33,393 nt of DNA from Gemmatimonadota bacterium (lineage in GTDB: Bacteria > Latescibacterota > UBA2968 > GCA-2709665). Where the stretch lies: assembly GCA_028874335.1 (NCBI GenBank), contig JAPPJY010000031.1:1-33393 (forward strand), read 5' to 3'. Shown here piece by piece: positions 1 to 6,463 of this stretch. Numbering within the stretch: position 1 is the stretch's first letter; each line of letters starts with the position of its first letter. The notes under the pieces are model-generated. The model was given only the letters and a program-made list of their open reading frames with translations. It was not told the origin of the DNA and ran no database searches. A program made the position numbers and the translations under genes.

Positions 1-275
1 CGCTGCTGCGCCGCGAAGGGTTGTATTCCTCGCAGTTGACCCAGTGGCGTCGTGCGCGTCGCGAGGGATCGCTCAAGGCGCTATCCAGGCAGAGAGGACC
101 CAGGGGGCGGCGTCGCGACACGGTCGCCGTTGAGAACGAGCACCTGCGCAAGGAAAACGCCAGGCTGCGGCGACGGCTGGAACAGGCGCAGACCATGCTC
201 GAGATCCAAAAAAAAGCCTCCGAGATCTTGGGCATCCCCCTGAACCCGCCGCCGGCCGACGACGACGACGTATGA
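1..275 (+). CDS. IS3-family transposase OrfA, 5' end cut by window
   Basis: This is the C-terminal part of the small DNA-binding subunit of an IS3-family transposase. The frame is open from base 3 and begins inside the typical segment LLRREGLYSSQLTQWR, which follows the helix-turn-helix in OrfA proteins. It continues into a leucine-zipper-like coiled coil (VENEHLRKENARLRRRLEQ) and ends in the usual ASEILGIPL tail before an acidic cluster. The stop overlaps the ATG of OrfB by four bases (ATGA at 272-275), the usual IS3 arrangement for OrfAB coupling. The N-terminal helix-turn-helix lies outside the window. OrfB is truncated, so the element is probably dead even if this frame is intact. Confidence 0.85.
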   Translation, partial: LLRREGLYSSQLTQWRRARREGSLKALSRQRGPRGRRRDTVAVENEHLRKENARLRRRLEQAQTMLEIQKKASEILGIPLNPPPADDDDV

Positions 276-405
276 TTGGTGCGGCCGAACACCTCGCCCC
301 GACTGTGGGGTTGGCTTCAGCATGCCGGGCATTGGGTGTGGCGCGAGCCTCGGTATACCGTCATCGCAAGCCACATCCAACGTGTCCGGGTCGGTCGCGA
401 CGTTT
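272..405 (+). pseudogene. IS3-family transposase OrfB, truncated after ~45 codons
   Basis: The frame starts at the ATG that overlaps the OrfA stop. It encodes an N-terminal segment typical of IS3 OrfB (ACRALGVARASVYRHRKPH), the helix-turn-helix-like region before the integrase core. After about residue 44 the similarity to OrfB ends, and the DNA turns into IS21-type end repeats and an istA fragment. The DDE catalytic core is therefore missing. The simplest reading is that an IS21-family element, itself now decayed, inserted into or recombined with the IS3 copy near base 405. The frame stays open to 712, but the peptide beyond 405 is out of frame with the istA remnant and is not meaningful. 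Confidence 0.75.
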
Positions 406-414
406 CCCGTCAAT

Positions 415-459
415 GATCGCCCTGAGGCGGCCACTGCAGGATCGGCATAATCAGGCCAC
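415..459 (+). repeat. IS21-type end repeats, copy A (two units)
   Basis: Two related 20-bp units lie at 415-434 and 440-459. The second reads GATCGGCATAATCAGGCCAC. Near-identical units recur at 3798-3842, 4285-4329 and 6464-6508. Three of the four arrays lie next to, or a few hundred bases from, istA-like fragments. IS21-family elements are known for multiple repeats near each end that bind the transposase, so these are best read as element ends. No flanking target duplication could be recognised. Confidence 0.6.
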
Positions 460-464
460 CTGGG

Positions 465-677
465 ATGCGACTGAGGCTTCGGACCTTCCGGCAACATTTC
501 TACCTTCCAAGTGTCTCCCCGACAGTGTTGGAGTTCGATCCGGGCGCCGTGGCGCGGGTGGACTTTGGGCGGGGTTCCACGATAGAGGACGTCTTCGCCG
601 GACAGACCATTGCGACGTGGATTTTCGTGATGGTGCTGGCCTGGTCTCGCAACGTCTGTTTGACTTTTCTTATCTGA
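465..677 (+). pseudogene. IS21-family istA transposase fragment 1
   Basis: The frame contains the segment FDPGAVARVDFGRG followed by IEDVF and TIATWIFVMVLAWSR. This matches the region around the first catalytic aspartate of IS21 IstA (usually QVDFG, then a TWIFVMVL strand). Everything before and after that segment of the roughly 400-500-aa transposase is missing, and the frame stops at 677 after an unrelated tail. Two homologous fragments occur at 3912-4034 and 6098-6217, and they break off at nearly the same place. The fragment cannot be active. No istB ATPase gene is visible. Confidence 0.7.
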
Positions 678-689
678 TCCAATGGGTAG

Positions 690-1061
690 GTGGCGCAAGC
701 ATCTACCAATAATACGCACGTGAGTCAAGTGAAAATCTTCGAACATCTGGCACGAAAAAATGGTGGACATTCTCCTCCAACCTGTGAGCGCTGTTGGGAG
801 CCGGCCAGGAAGCGAACCAATATGCATCAGGCGTGGATGGCTTATCTTATGGGTAAGTCGCCGATACGACCAACACCGTATCACCATCTCTGTGAAAATT
901 GCTACAATGAGAAATTGAAGGATTCGGCCAAAGTTGCTGAAGTACGTCCTGTGTTTGAGACGCGGGTAAAGCCATTGACGTATCTTCATCGACCAACTTT
1001 AGGGCAGCGTGCCAGGTCCGCCTTGTGGCGAATTTGGATGAGGTTTAGAGGGAAAGAATAG
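690..1061 (+). CDS. Hypothetical protein with two CxxC pairs
   Basis: This open frame encodes up to 123 residues, starting at GTG 690; a second in-frame GTG is at 720. I do not recognise a family. The visible features are two CxxC pairs, CERC near residue 33 and CENC near residue 69, with a histidine-containing stretch between them. This is compatible with a small zinc-ribbon fold. The C-terminus is rich in Arg and Trp. There is no clear ribosome binding site, and the start lies against the decayed IS21 fragment, so the N-terminus may be lost or the gene degraded. Base composition is lower in GC than the metabolic genes beyond 7.9 kb. Confidence 0.4.
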   Translation: MAQASTNNTHVSQVKIFEHLARKNGGHSPPTCERCWEPARKRTNMHQAWMAYLMGKSPIRPTPYHHLCENCYNEKLKDSAKVAEVRPVFETRVKPLTYLHRPTLGQRARSALWRIWMRFRGKE

Positions 1062-1096
1062 GGGATTATTTGGGGAATTATAACCAGAAGTCACAT

Positions 1097-1276
1097 TTAC
1101 TGGTGACGCCCCCTGTATGTCCCTTCAAACAACTGAAATGTCCGAAATTCTATCCTCTTGATCTTCCACCCAGCACGTCGGGCAGCGCCGATACGGTCAC
1201 GAACCCGACCTTCTTCCAAATCCATTTCTTCTGCCAACACCTTAACCTCAATTCCGCAAAAGCCGCAACGCGGCAC
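1097..1276 (-). CDS. Possible small CxxC protein, non-ATG start
   Basis: On the minus strand a 59-codon frame can start at GTG (1276) and ends with TAA at 1097-1099. The frame is open about twelve codons further upstream but has no ATG before codon 20. The predicted peptide starts with a CGFCG knuckle followed by an acidic then basic helix-like stretch (AEEMDLEEGRVRDRIGAARR). This reads like real protein and is not low-complexity sequence. The ribosome binding site is weak. It could be a small gene or the surviving end of a larger broken one. The opposite strand has only a poor frame, and the rest of 1062-1595 shows no convincing gene. Confidence 0.3.
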   Translation of the reverse strand: MPRCGFCGIEVKVLAEEMDLEEGRVRDRIGAARRAGWKIKRIEFRTFQLFEGTYRGRHQ

Positions 1277-1564
1277 CGCGTCGAAACCCTTCGAAACAGG
1301 CCGAAATGGTCGTCATGAAGGACATTTTTTCAGTTCACGTACAGTGTCCTGGTGTATCCTGGTAATCAGCAGTCTAATCGCCTTTTTAACTGACACATAT
1401 TTGAATTAACGTCCTCGAAAAATGAGGAATCAAGGTTAATTTCTGCTCCGTTTGGATACCGCTCCAACACTTGAACAATTTCCGGTTTTCGCAAGCGATC
1501 CTCCCTCCAGGATGACCGTCCATTTTCCAAACTCTCCTACCCCTGAGCATTTACTTATTTGCGG

Positions 1565-1593
1565 TTGACAAATTGGATTTGATTGCGTAATCT
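1565..1593 (+). promoter_or_regulatory. Possible sigma70-type promoter, near-leaderless
   Basis: A perfect TTGACA (1565-1570) is followed after 17 bp by TAATCT (1588-1593), a weak -10 match. Transcription would start around base 1600, two bases before the ATG at 1602. The following gene would then be almost leaderless, which agrees with the lack of a Shine-Dalgarno sequence there. The poor -10 box limits confidence. Confidence 0.35.
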
Positions 1594-1601
1594 TCTTGAG
1601 C

Positions 1602-1985
1602 ATGATAAATATCACACTGGACCCAGACGACCAAGACTTCTTCCTGTATTTCGCAACATCTATATTTGTCATCACGACCATAGCATACATTATTCGCGGT
1701 ACTCCCACCCCACCTATCGAAACTGCTCAAAATATAACAACCCTTGGATTATGTTCATTCACTATAACCTTCTTTTTCGTGGAGACCCTTAACATGTTCC
1801 TTAAAGCGATTCACAAATTCCAGGAACGAAAAGAGATCACAAACAATCTCGAAAGCCAAAAGCCAGGCCTCCAAAAACTCTTAGACGAGAACCCCAATCT
1901 CACCGCAAGCGAAATTGTAGACATCCTCCTCGAAAAGGTAAACGCACCTAAAATCCGAGCCAACCTCTCAGTCAAAAACCAATAA
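1602..1985 (+). CDS. Small membrane protein, unknown function
   Basis: This encodes 127 residues if the ATG at 1602 is used; TTG at 1596 would add two. Two hydrophobic segments are visible, roughly residues 13-31 and 46-66, separated by a short polar loop with TPTPPIE. The second is followed by a soluble C-terminal tail of about 60 residues with amphipathic helices (FLKAIHKFQERKEITNN, then ENPNLTASEIVDILLEKV). This suggests a two-pass protein with a cytoplasmic helical tail. I do not recognise a family. The AT-rich coding sequence differs sharply from the GC-rich operons later in the window, consistent with recent acquisition. A TTGACA-type promoter lies just upstream. Confidence 0.6.
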   Translation: MINITLDPDDQDFFLYFATSIFVITTIAYIIRGTPTPPIETAQNITTLGLCSFTITFFFVETLNMFLKAIHKFQERKEITNNLESQKPGLQKLLDENPNLTASEIVDILLEKVNAPKIRANLSVKNQ

Positions 1986-2010
1986 ATCCGCCGGATAACA
2001 CGCACCCTTC

Positions 2011-2190
2011 CTACCGCTTCTTCTTCGGATCGACCAATTTCACATCCACGTCCCTCACAACCGCCCGCAACAATTCCTCCGGGCTCGCGTCAATTACGAT
2101 CTCTTCCTCCATCTCCGCCTTTGTCAGCTGATAATCGCTCCTCGCGATCTCTACAACCGGCTTCTTCTTCCGCTCATCCTTAGAACCCAT
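2011..2190 (-). CDS. Small charged hypothetical protein (59 aa)
   Basis: This short minus-strand frame starts at ATG 2190 behind a strong Shine-Dalgarno sequence (AGAAGGAGG, about 6 bases upstream) and ends at TAG 2011-2013. The peptide is highly charged. It has a lysine-rich N-terminus (DERKKKP), a central ARSDYQLTKAEMEEEIVID stretch and a basic C-terminus ending PKKKR. The segment IDASPEELLRAVV looks like a helix that could mediate dimerisation. I do not recognise the family; small antitoxin or adaptor proteins have similar architecture, but that is only a guess. The strong ribosome binding site is the main evidence that it is real. It lies downstream of, and on the same strand as, the exported protein gene at 2254-2655. 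Confidence 0.55.
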   Translation of the reverse strand: MGSKDERKKKPVVEIARSDYQLTKAEMEEEIVIDASPEELLRAVVRDVDVKLVDPKKKR

Positions 2191-2253
2191 TACAACCTCC
2201 TTCTACGCCTTCCCTCCCGTCTCAAGAACCGCTCCGTGCGTTCCCTCAAGCCA

Positions 2254-2655
2254 TCAGAAACCTCTTTCTTGCCCTTGCCCGCGTCGGTGCCGTCGAAGTT
2301 CACCCAGCGTCGAACCAACCCCTATACCGTGGGCCGCCCTGAACATTCGACTATATACAGTCGCGCCTGTTAATTCTTCACTTCCCCTTTGCTGACGAAA
2401 ACTGACAACAAAAGCCGGTATATCACAGTCACCCATATAAACCTGAATTCCTTTTGTAAATGATCCTTCAAAATTCCTGTTGATTAATCGAACCATAGCG
2501 CAATGTTCACGGCTATCGTTATATTTCCAATAGAGTTCATCCACACTGGAACCTTTTCCCAATTTTAATAATCCTACCTTATGCTTCGATAAAACGTATT
2601 TCTCTGGTAGACTAGCTGCGAAAACTATCGACGTAACCAGTAGAAAGATCCACAT
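2254..2655 (-). CDS. Small exported protein, C-terminus probably altered
   Basis: The ATG at 2655 is chosen because CAAGGAGG sits 8 bases upstream; an ATG 15 codons earlier has no such site. The 133-residue product begins with a hydrophobic signal peptide (MWIFLLVTSIVFAAS) and should be exported. The mature part contains LLKLGKGSSVDEL, a middle beta-rich region with two cysteines (EHCAMV and GDCDIP), and GIGVGSTLGELRRH near the end. The pattern GVGSTLGELR, a 'ligand-strength threshold' loop followed by a helix, is common in small secreted bacterial proteins, but I cannot assign a family. The last residues (RGQGQERGF) look frameshifted, as the family-like helix breaks off abruptly. Confidence 0.55.
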   Translation of the reverse strand: MWIFLLVTSIVFAASLPEKYVLSKHKVGLLKLGKGSSVDELYWKYNDSREHCAMVRLINRNFEGSFTKGIQVYMGDCDIPAFVVSFRQQRGSEELTGATVYSRMFRAAHGIGVGSTLGELRRHRRGQGQERGF

Positions 2656-2904
2656 TTTAAAACCTCCTTGAAAAACGTCCTCAACAACAATTCTTATCAT
2701 ACTTTGATATACGAATTACTGATTTAATAGACATCTTCACGCAGACGCAAGAAATATTCCACAAAGGGAAATTAACGCGTCAGAATCTAAGAGCTCTTCG
2801 GACTGAGCTTATGCCTAAAGCAAAGATACTTGAGAAAATGGTGGAAAATAAGGAATCTCAAGCTATTCTACGAGATTCAAAAGAAAATTGAATATGGGGG
2901 AGTG

Positions 2905-3615
2905 ATGGAATTCGTGACAATGATAATGTGGCTTATAGTCATTGGTTCTATAATTTTCGTCCTAATGTTCTTGGTCGTTCCGCCGATTGTCTGGCGAGTT
3001 TACAGAGGATACATTGCTCCCCTGGAGGATCGGTATTTGACTTTCTGGCCCAGATTTTGGGCGAGTTGGGTTGACGCTGTTGTGCTGTCACCACTCATTA
3101 TCATTTTTGCGGTTTTATTGCTGTTGAATACGGCAGCCTTATTGATAGAAAACGCACGTTGGCTAATGATTATTTTCTATCTTATTTCTCAGACCTCCCT
3201 ATGGTTCTATTCGATCTATATGCATGGTCGATGGGGTCAGACTGCAGGTAAAATGGTTACGCGTGTAAGGATTGTTGATGCCATTACTGAGGAACCCATC
3301 TCTTACAGAAAAGCCTTTCGTCGAGACAGTCTCCCAATTCTCATTGCACTTCCCCTGCACATTTATACAATTTACCGCATAGTGATAACAGGTCAATTTA
3401 CACCACAATTCGATTTACAGTCAGACCCCCTCGGCAATCCTGGTGATTGGGCAGGAACTATTGCGTGGGTTTGGGTATTTGCTGAACTCGCTACTATGCT
3501 CACGAATAAGAAACGACGGGCCATACACGACTATATCGCGGGAACAGTTGTGGTGAGGACGAATGTGGAGGCCGAGGAAGCCCAGAGATCCGCGGAGCGC
3601 CCTGGGAGCAGTTAG
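2905..3615 (+). CDS. RDD-family membrane protein
   Basis: This encodes a 236-aa integral membrane protein of the RDD family (Pfam RDD), whose function is usually unknown. The start at ATG 2905 follows GGGGGAG 3 bases upstream; an upstream TTG at 2830 is in frame but has no site. Residues 1-28 form a first hydrophobic helix. The RDD core begins around residue 50 with RFWASWVDAVVL, the usual Arg and Asp in the first core helix. A second core helix follows, and then HGRWGQTAGKMVTRVRIVD, the characteristic family segment. A late helix ends in KKRRAIHDYIAGTVVV, another family hallmark. A frame without a good start (2661-2891) ends just before this gene and may be the tail of a lost neighbour. Confidence 0.85.
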   Translation: MEFVTMIMWLIVIGSIIFVLMFLVVPPIVWRVYRGYIAPLEDRYLTFWPRFWASWVDAVVLSPLIIIFAVLLLLNTAALLIENARWLMIIFYLISQTSLWFYSIYMHGRWGQTAGKMVTRVRIVDAITEEPISYRKAFRRDSLPILIALPLHIYTIYRIVITGQFTPQFDLQSDPLGNPGDWAGTIAWVWVFAELATMLTNKKRRAIHDYIAGTVVVRTNVEAEEAQRSAERPGSS

Positions 3616-3797
3616 GGGGGTTATAGGGACCGGACCGAACCTTGAATTCTCGTCCACGGCGTTCCCTGGGCTTCCGGACGGATCGCAAAAAGAGCCATCT
3701 GTCTCGGTTGGGAGATAGGTGGTTTCTCTCCATTCTTCCTTCTAACCCGTGTAATATGGGAATCGTGTCAATGAGCGCCCATATGCGGCCAAAGGCG

Positions 3798-3842
3798 GAT
3801 CGGCCTAATGCGGCCACTTGAAGATCGCCCTGAACAGGCCAC
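3798..3842 (+). repeat. IS21-type end repeats, copy B (two units)
   Basis: Two 20-bp units at 3798-3817 and 3823-3842 are variants of the GATCGGCATAATCAGGCCAC repeat. They lie 70 bases upstream of istA fragment 2, the same order as in copy A and fragment 1. The sequence between 3616 and 3797 shows no gene. Confidence 0.6.
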
Positions 3843-3911
3843 CTGGGGTACGATTCAGGTTTCCGACTTTCCGGCGACGATTCTAACTTCTGAGTGTCCC
3901 CTCCAGCAGTG

Positions 3912-4034
3912 TCGGACTTCGATCCAGGCGACGTAGCGCAGGTGGACTTTGGGCATGGTTCCAGGATTGAGGACGTCTTTACAGAACAGACCATTGCGAC
4001 GTGGATCTTAGCGACGGTGCTGCCAGTGCCTTAG
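3912..4034 (+). pseudogene. IS21-family istA transposase fragment 2
   Basis: This 40-codon frame carries FDPGDVAQVDFGHG, IEDVF and QTIATWIL, the same catalytic-aspartate segment of IstA as at 465-677. It stops at TAG 4032-4034, where the duplicated sequence around the 50-aa membrane protein gene begins. Neither the start nor the rest of the transposase is present. The upstream DNA (3815-3911) also resembles the DNA upstream of fragment 1, so both descend from one ancestral element. Confidence 0.7.
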
Positions 4035-4081
4035 TGCCACACACAGGGTCAGCCCCTGGGCAATTTTCAAGGAGGATTGTG

Positions 4082-4234
4082 ATGGAAGATATTGCCGTAA
4101 CACACGGTGTAATTGGTATTATTGCTTCGCTGATCACTCCTGCAGCCGCGATATATTTTCTTTTGTTGATGTGGCGGCTGGTTCGCGCGGTGGAGAAGAT
4201 TGCCAGTTCAGATCGCAAGTTGATCAAGACTTAA
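4082..4234 (+). CDS. 50-aa single-pass membrane protein, copy 1
   Basis: This short gene starts at ATG 4082 behind an excellent Shine-Dalgarno sequence (AAGGAGG at 4069-4075). It encodes 50 residues: a short polar N-terminus (MEDIAVTHG), one transmembrane helix from about residue 10 to 31 rich in Ile, Ala and Leu, and a basic amphipathic tail (WRLVRAVEKIASSDRKLIKT). The second copy at 6261-6413 differs at one residue, T19 here and I19 there, although there are several other changes in and around the pair. That suggests selection on the protein. The family is not recognised. Size and topology fit a small membrane-active peptide, a type I toxin or a regulatory subunit, but nothing proves this. 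A hairpin terminator follows at 4407-4440. Confidence 0.65.
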   Translation: MEDIAVTHGVIGIIASLITPAAAIYFLLLMWRLVRAVEKIASSDRKLIKT

Positions 4235-4284
4235 GTTTCAGAATGTCGATGCGGAAAGTTTGCGCCCTGATGCGGCCACAGCAA

Positions 4285-4329
4285 GATCGGCATAATCAGG
4301 CCAGTCCAGGGTCGCCTTAATCGGGCCAC
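4285..4329 (+). repeat. IS21-type end repeats, copy C
   Basis: Units at 4285-4304 and 4310-4329 match the same 20-bp consensus. A partial unit ends just upstream, near 4279. They follow the 50-aa gene inside the large direct repeat, so here the end repeats stand downstream of the coding sequence. This is where the other end of an IS-derived element would be. Confidence 0.6.
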
Positions 4330-4406
4330 CGGGCCTTATTGGCAAGACTCCATGCCGACGGCTTTTTATAACCACCTGTATAACCTGTCTGAAGACCTGA
4401 CGTAGT

Positions 4407-4440
4407 AAACGCCCAGGGGGTGAAATCCTCCTGGGCGTTT
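4407..4440 (+). terminator. Strong hairpin terminator, copy 1
   Basis: The arms 4407-4420 and 4427-4440 pair over 14 bp (one G-U) around a 6-nt loop, TGAAAT. The stem is GC-rich (GCCCAGG against CCTGGGC), but the tail after it is only TTTATAC. The second copy is at 6588-6613. It probably ends transcription of the 50-aa gene, although it lies 170 bp beyond its stop. Confidence 0.65.
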
Positions 4441-4451
4441 ATACATAGGAC

Positions 4452-4493
4452 TTGTGGGAACTGACGAAGCCGACTACCATCGAAGGCATTGAC
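4452..4493 (+). pseudogene. Phd-type antitoxin C-terminal remnant 1
   Basis: Fourteen codons read LWELTKPTTIEGID. They resemble the C-terminal LWEHANPI segment of the intact Phd protein at 6780-7052 and the longer remnant at 6629-6727. The similarity then breaks off. The remnant directly follows the terminator hairpin of the large direct repeat, at the same position as in copy 2. The duplicated segment therefore appears to have carried along, or inserted into, a phd gene. Confidence 0.45.
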
Positions 4494-4549
4494 GTGGAGG
4501 GGAACGAACCCGGCCGCCGGAACTCACGAACCGTTAAACGGGAACCGGT

Positions 4550-4892
4550 TCAGTCCTTCGTCTCAGTTACGTCTCGATACAGATCCAGAACTTCGGGAGG
4601 CGTATGAGGAGATTCTTCCAGACCCTCTAAAACACGTTCAAATACAGTTGGCCCGAGTTTCTCCGCCCTCCTATTCGTTGCAAACAGCTTTTCAACATCT
4701 CTCATTCTAACGAGCGTTGCATTTTCATAATAGACAATCGAAGGTTCTTTTATACGAGAGTGCTCTCCCTTTTTCAAAGGGGTTTATATACTTAACTTGG
4801 GTGGCGAGGATGGTCGGGGATAGGAATTTTGTTTTCGTGGAATAGTGCATTATTATAGGGATAAAAGCATGGGATTTGTCGAAATTCTTCAT
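4550..4892 (-). pseudogene. Decayed homologue of the Panacea-associated toxin
   Basis: The last 75 codons (from TTG 4777) encode a C-terminal domain with KKGEHSRIKEPSIVYYENA, VEKLFA, PTVFERVLEG and SPHTPPEV. It aligns almost without gaps to the C-terminal part of the partner gene at 5475-5915, including the part beyond that gene's amber codon. The N-terminal half is not in this frame. A different frame begins at ATG 4892 and reaches a homopolymer-rich stretch near 4775-4785, where a frameshift would join the two. The upstream match (a shared TILA and a following spacing) is weak. The gene therefore looks frameshifted and possibly internally deleted, and no antitoxin partner of its own is visible. 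The locus faces the Panacea gene divergently. Confidence 0.5.
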
Positions 4893-4966
4893 TGTGTTTT
4901 CTTTGACAATTCCATATCTCTTAACAAAAAATCGGAGGTTCTCCTCTTCAGGCGGGGGAGGTGAAA

Positions 4967-5536
4967 ATGTCGAGACCGAGATTTGATTTGGACATCACGG
5001 TGTCAGCGGCATCGTATTTTGTGAGTTTAGATGGTGGTACGTTAGGATCGTACCGGATGGTGAAGTATTTATATATGTTGGATCGCCGGGCATTGGAGCG
5101 GTGGGGTTTTCCGGTGACGAATGATAGTTATGATGCGCTGGAGAATGGACCTGTTCCGAGTCGTGTTCATGATTTGGTTGTTGGAGATGAACAGGAGAAT
5201 CTCTGGAGCGAGTATTTCTCGAGGGATGAGTCTGCGGATGTGGTGAGGTTGGAGAAGTCCGACCCAGACTTTGGTTTTCTTTCGGAAGCAGAGATGGGGT
5301 TGGTGAAGGAGATTTCTGAGGAGTATAACGGAAAAAGCAATGATGAGTTGCGGGGGATCTTCCACGATTTACCGGAGTACAAAGATCCTGGTGAGGTCGA
5401 GAGAGTGAGAATAAGATTCGAGGAGCTTATGGAATACATAATTTCAGATCCCGTCCAGAGAAAGACTGTTATCGATGAACTCGAATATGAAGGTTACTTC
5501 GAGGGACTATTGCAAACCTACTCTTCAAGCAGGTGA
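4967..5536 (+). CDS. Panacea (DUF4065/SocA-like) antitoxin
   Basis: This 189-residue protein has a Panacea domain, the chaperone-like antitoxin domain of many type II toxin-antitoxin pairs. The prototype is SocA of Caulobacter, which delivers its toxin to ClpXP. The core is at residues 15-70: SYFVSLDGGTLGSYRMVKYLY, a change on the usual helix leading to the LNKLLY-like motif, then RWGFPVTNDSYDALENGPVPSRVHDL with the hallmark GPVPS. The second half is helical and charged. The start at ATG 4967 is chosen for GGGGGAGG at 4954-4961; GTG 4961 is in frame but would lie inside that site. It overlaps the downstream toxin-like gene by 62 bp. A TTGACA at 4903-4908 is a candidate -35, but no good -10 follows. 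Confidence 0.8.
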   Translation: MSRPRFDLDITVSAASYFVSLDGGTLGSYRMVKYLYMLDRRALERWGFPVTNDSYDALENGPVPSRVHDLVVGDEQENLWSEYFSRDESADVVRLEKSDPDFGFLSEAEMGLVKEISEEYNGKSNDELRGIFHDLPEYKDPGEVERVRIRFEELMEYIISDPVQRKTVIDELEYEGYFEGLLQTYSSSR

Positions 5537-5915
5537 TGTTGCAGTTATTCCTGACCGTACTGGATATAATAGACACTTTTACATGGTCTTATTTGATCCA
5601 TTCGGCCCCGAACAGAATACTATACTTGCGAATCTCACGCAGCTGAATACGACGTCTGATGCCGGGTCTGATAAGACGGTCATTTTACGTCCCGGCCACC
5701 ACGCTTATATCGTGAAGCCCTCTGTTGTTTTTTACAAAAAAGCTCGGATTGTAAAAGCATCAGTTGCGTAGAAGCTGTTTGCAGATCATGGTGAGGGTCA
5801 TGATAGACTCGAACCGTACGTCCTCAAGCGTGTTAAGAAGGGCTTTTTTGACTCGCCTTTTACATCGGACAAATTGAAGGAGATTTGCCGGGAGGCCGGT
5901 TTAGACTGTTTATGA
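5475..5915 (+). pseudogene. Panacea-associated toxin with in-frame amber codon
   Basis: The frame starts inside the Panacea gene (ATG 5475, or 5487) and runs to TAG at 5769-5771. It gives up to 98 residues with AGDVAVIPDR, RHFYMVLFDPF, NTILANLTQL, LRPGHHAYIVKPS and VVFYKKARIV. This arrangement, a short GD turn, an RH-F strand, then PGHHxxIVKPS, resembles the small PemK/MazF-like fold. Past the TAG the same frame stays open for 47 more codons (KLFADHGEGH, PYVLKRVKKG, SPFTSDKL) to TGA 5913-5915. Those residues align with the homologue at 4550-4777, where Glu stands at the amber position. The ancestral protein was therefore about 145 residues. It is now either a truncated toxin, a pseudogene or a readthrough product. 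Confidence 0.65.
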
Positions 5916-5965
5916 GTTTTGGATTCGGACGATATGCCGTCAGATTAAAGCTGGCGGTTTTTCTT

Positions 5966-6010
5966 CATGTACATCAGCCTTTTCTCAAAAAGAAAGGGCT
6001 GATGTACATG
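5966..6010. repeat. 20-bp hairpin after the toxin locus
   Basis: The arms 5966-5985 and 5991-6010 are inverted repeats over 20 bp with one G-U-type mismatch, around a 5-nt loop (CAAAA). The stem is long and almost perfect, but no T-run follows on either strand, so a simple Rho-independent terminator is unlikely. It may be a transcript-end hairpin, a palindromic repeat element or an element end. Between 5916 and 6097 nothing else is recognisable. Confidence 0.6.
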
Positions 6011-6097
6011 GGGGCAAAAAGTGTAGCGATATAACATCCTGTCGGTGGTTTTTAAGGATCCGGGTCGCGGTATGGAGAAGGTGGTTGCTGACCGGCG

Positions 6098-6217
6098 GAT
6101 GATCCCGGCGAAGTGGCGCAGGTGCCCTTTGGGCATGGTACCCCGATAGAGGATGTCTTCGCAAAACAGACCATTGCGACGTGGATCTTCGTGACGGTGC
6201 TGCCAGTGGTTTTGTGA
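6098..6217 (+). pseudogene. IS21-family istA transposase fragment 3
   Basis: The fragment is DDPGEVAQVPFGHG, IEDVF, QTIATWIFVTV, ending at TGA 6215-6217. Proline replaces the catalytic aspartate found in fragments 1 and 2 (VPFG instead of VDFG), so it is inactive even as a motif. It opens copy 2 of the large direct repeat. Confidence 0.7.
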
Positions 6218-6260
6218 TACACCCAGAGTCAACCCGGGGCAATTTTCAAGGAGGATTGTG

Positions 6261-6413
6261 ATGGAAGATATTGCCGTAACACATGGTGTAATTGGTATTA
6301 TTGCTTCACTGATCATACCTGCAGCCGCGATTTATTTTCTTTTGTTGATGTGGCGGCTGGTTCGCGCGGTGGAGAAGATTGCCAGTTCAGATCGCAAGTT
6401 GATCAAGACTTAG
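6261..6413 (+). CDS. 50-aa single-pass membrane protein, copy 2
   Basis: This gene starts at ATG 6261 with AAGGAGG at 6248-6254 and encodes 50 residues. They are identical to the product of 4082-4234 except for residue 19, Ile here and Thr there, within the membrane helix (about 10-31). The short acidic N-terminus and basic amphipathic tail are conserved. Most other differences between the genes are silent or lie outside the coding sequence, which is the pattern of purifying selection, although only a handful of sites are available. Function is unknown; a small membrane-active or regulatory peptide is possible. Confidence 0.65.
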   Translation: MEDIAVTHGVIGIIASLIIPAAAIYFLLLMWRLVRAVEKIASSDRKLIKT

Positions 6414-6463
6414 GTTCCAGAATGTCGATGCGGATAGTTTGCGGCCTGACGCGGCCACAGTAA

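Larger units (their letters stand above)
3921..4492 (+). repeat. ~570-bp direct repeat, copy 1
   Basis: This segment is repeated at 6101-6670 in the same orientation with high identity by eye. In order, it carries the istA fragment, a 50-codon gene with a strong ribosome binding site, IS21-type end repeats, a strong hairpin terminator, and the first codons of a Phd-like C-terminal fragment. The 50-codon gene is the best-conserved part. The copies are 1.6 kb apart and enclose the Panacea toxin-antitoxin locus, so homologous recombination between them would delete it. Confidence 0.85.

Noticed and set aside
81..989. Long minus-strand frame over the IS3 and IS21 remnants
   Set aside because: It is the shadow of the fragments on the plus strand and has no family-like segments.
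2661..2891. Frame ending just before the RDD gene with protein-like segments (LTRQNLRALRTEL)
   Set aside because: It has no start codon apart from an ATG leaving 26 codons. It may be a gene tail but cannot be assigned.
4903..4908. TTGACA upstream of the Panacea gene as a full promoter
   Set aside because: No acceptable -10 box lies 16-18 bp downstream.
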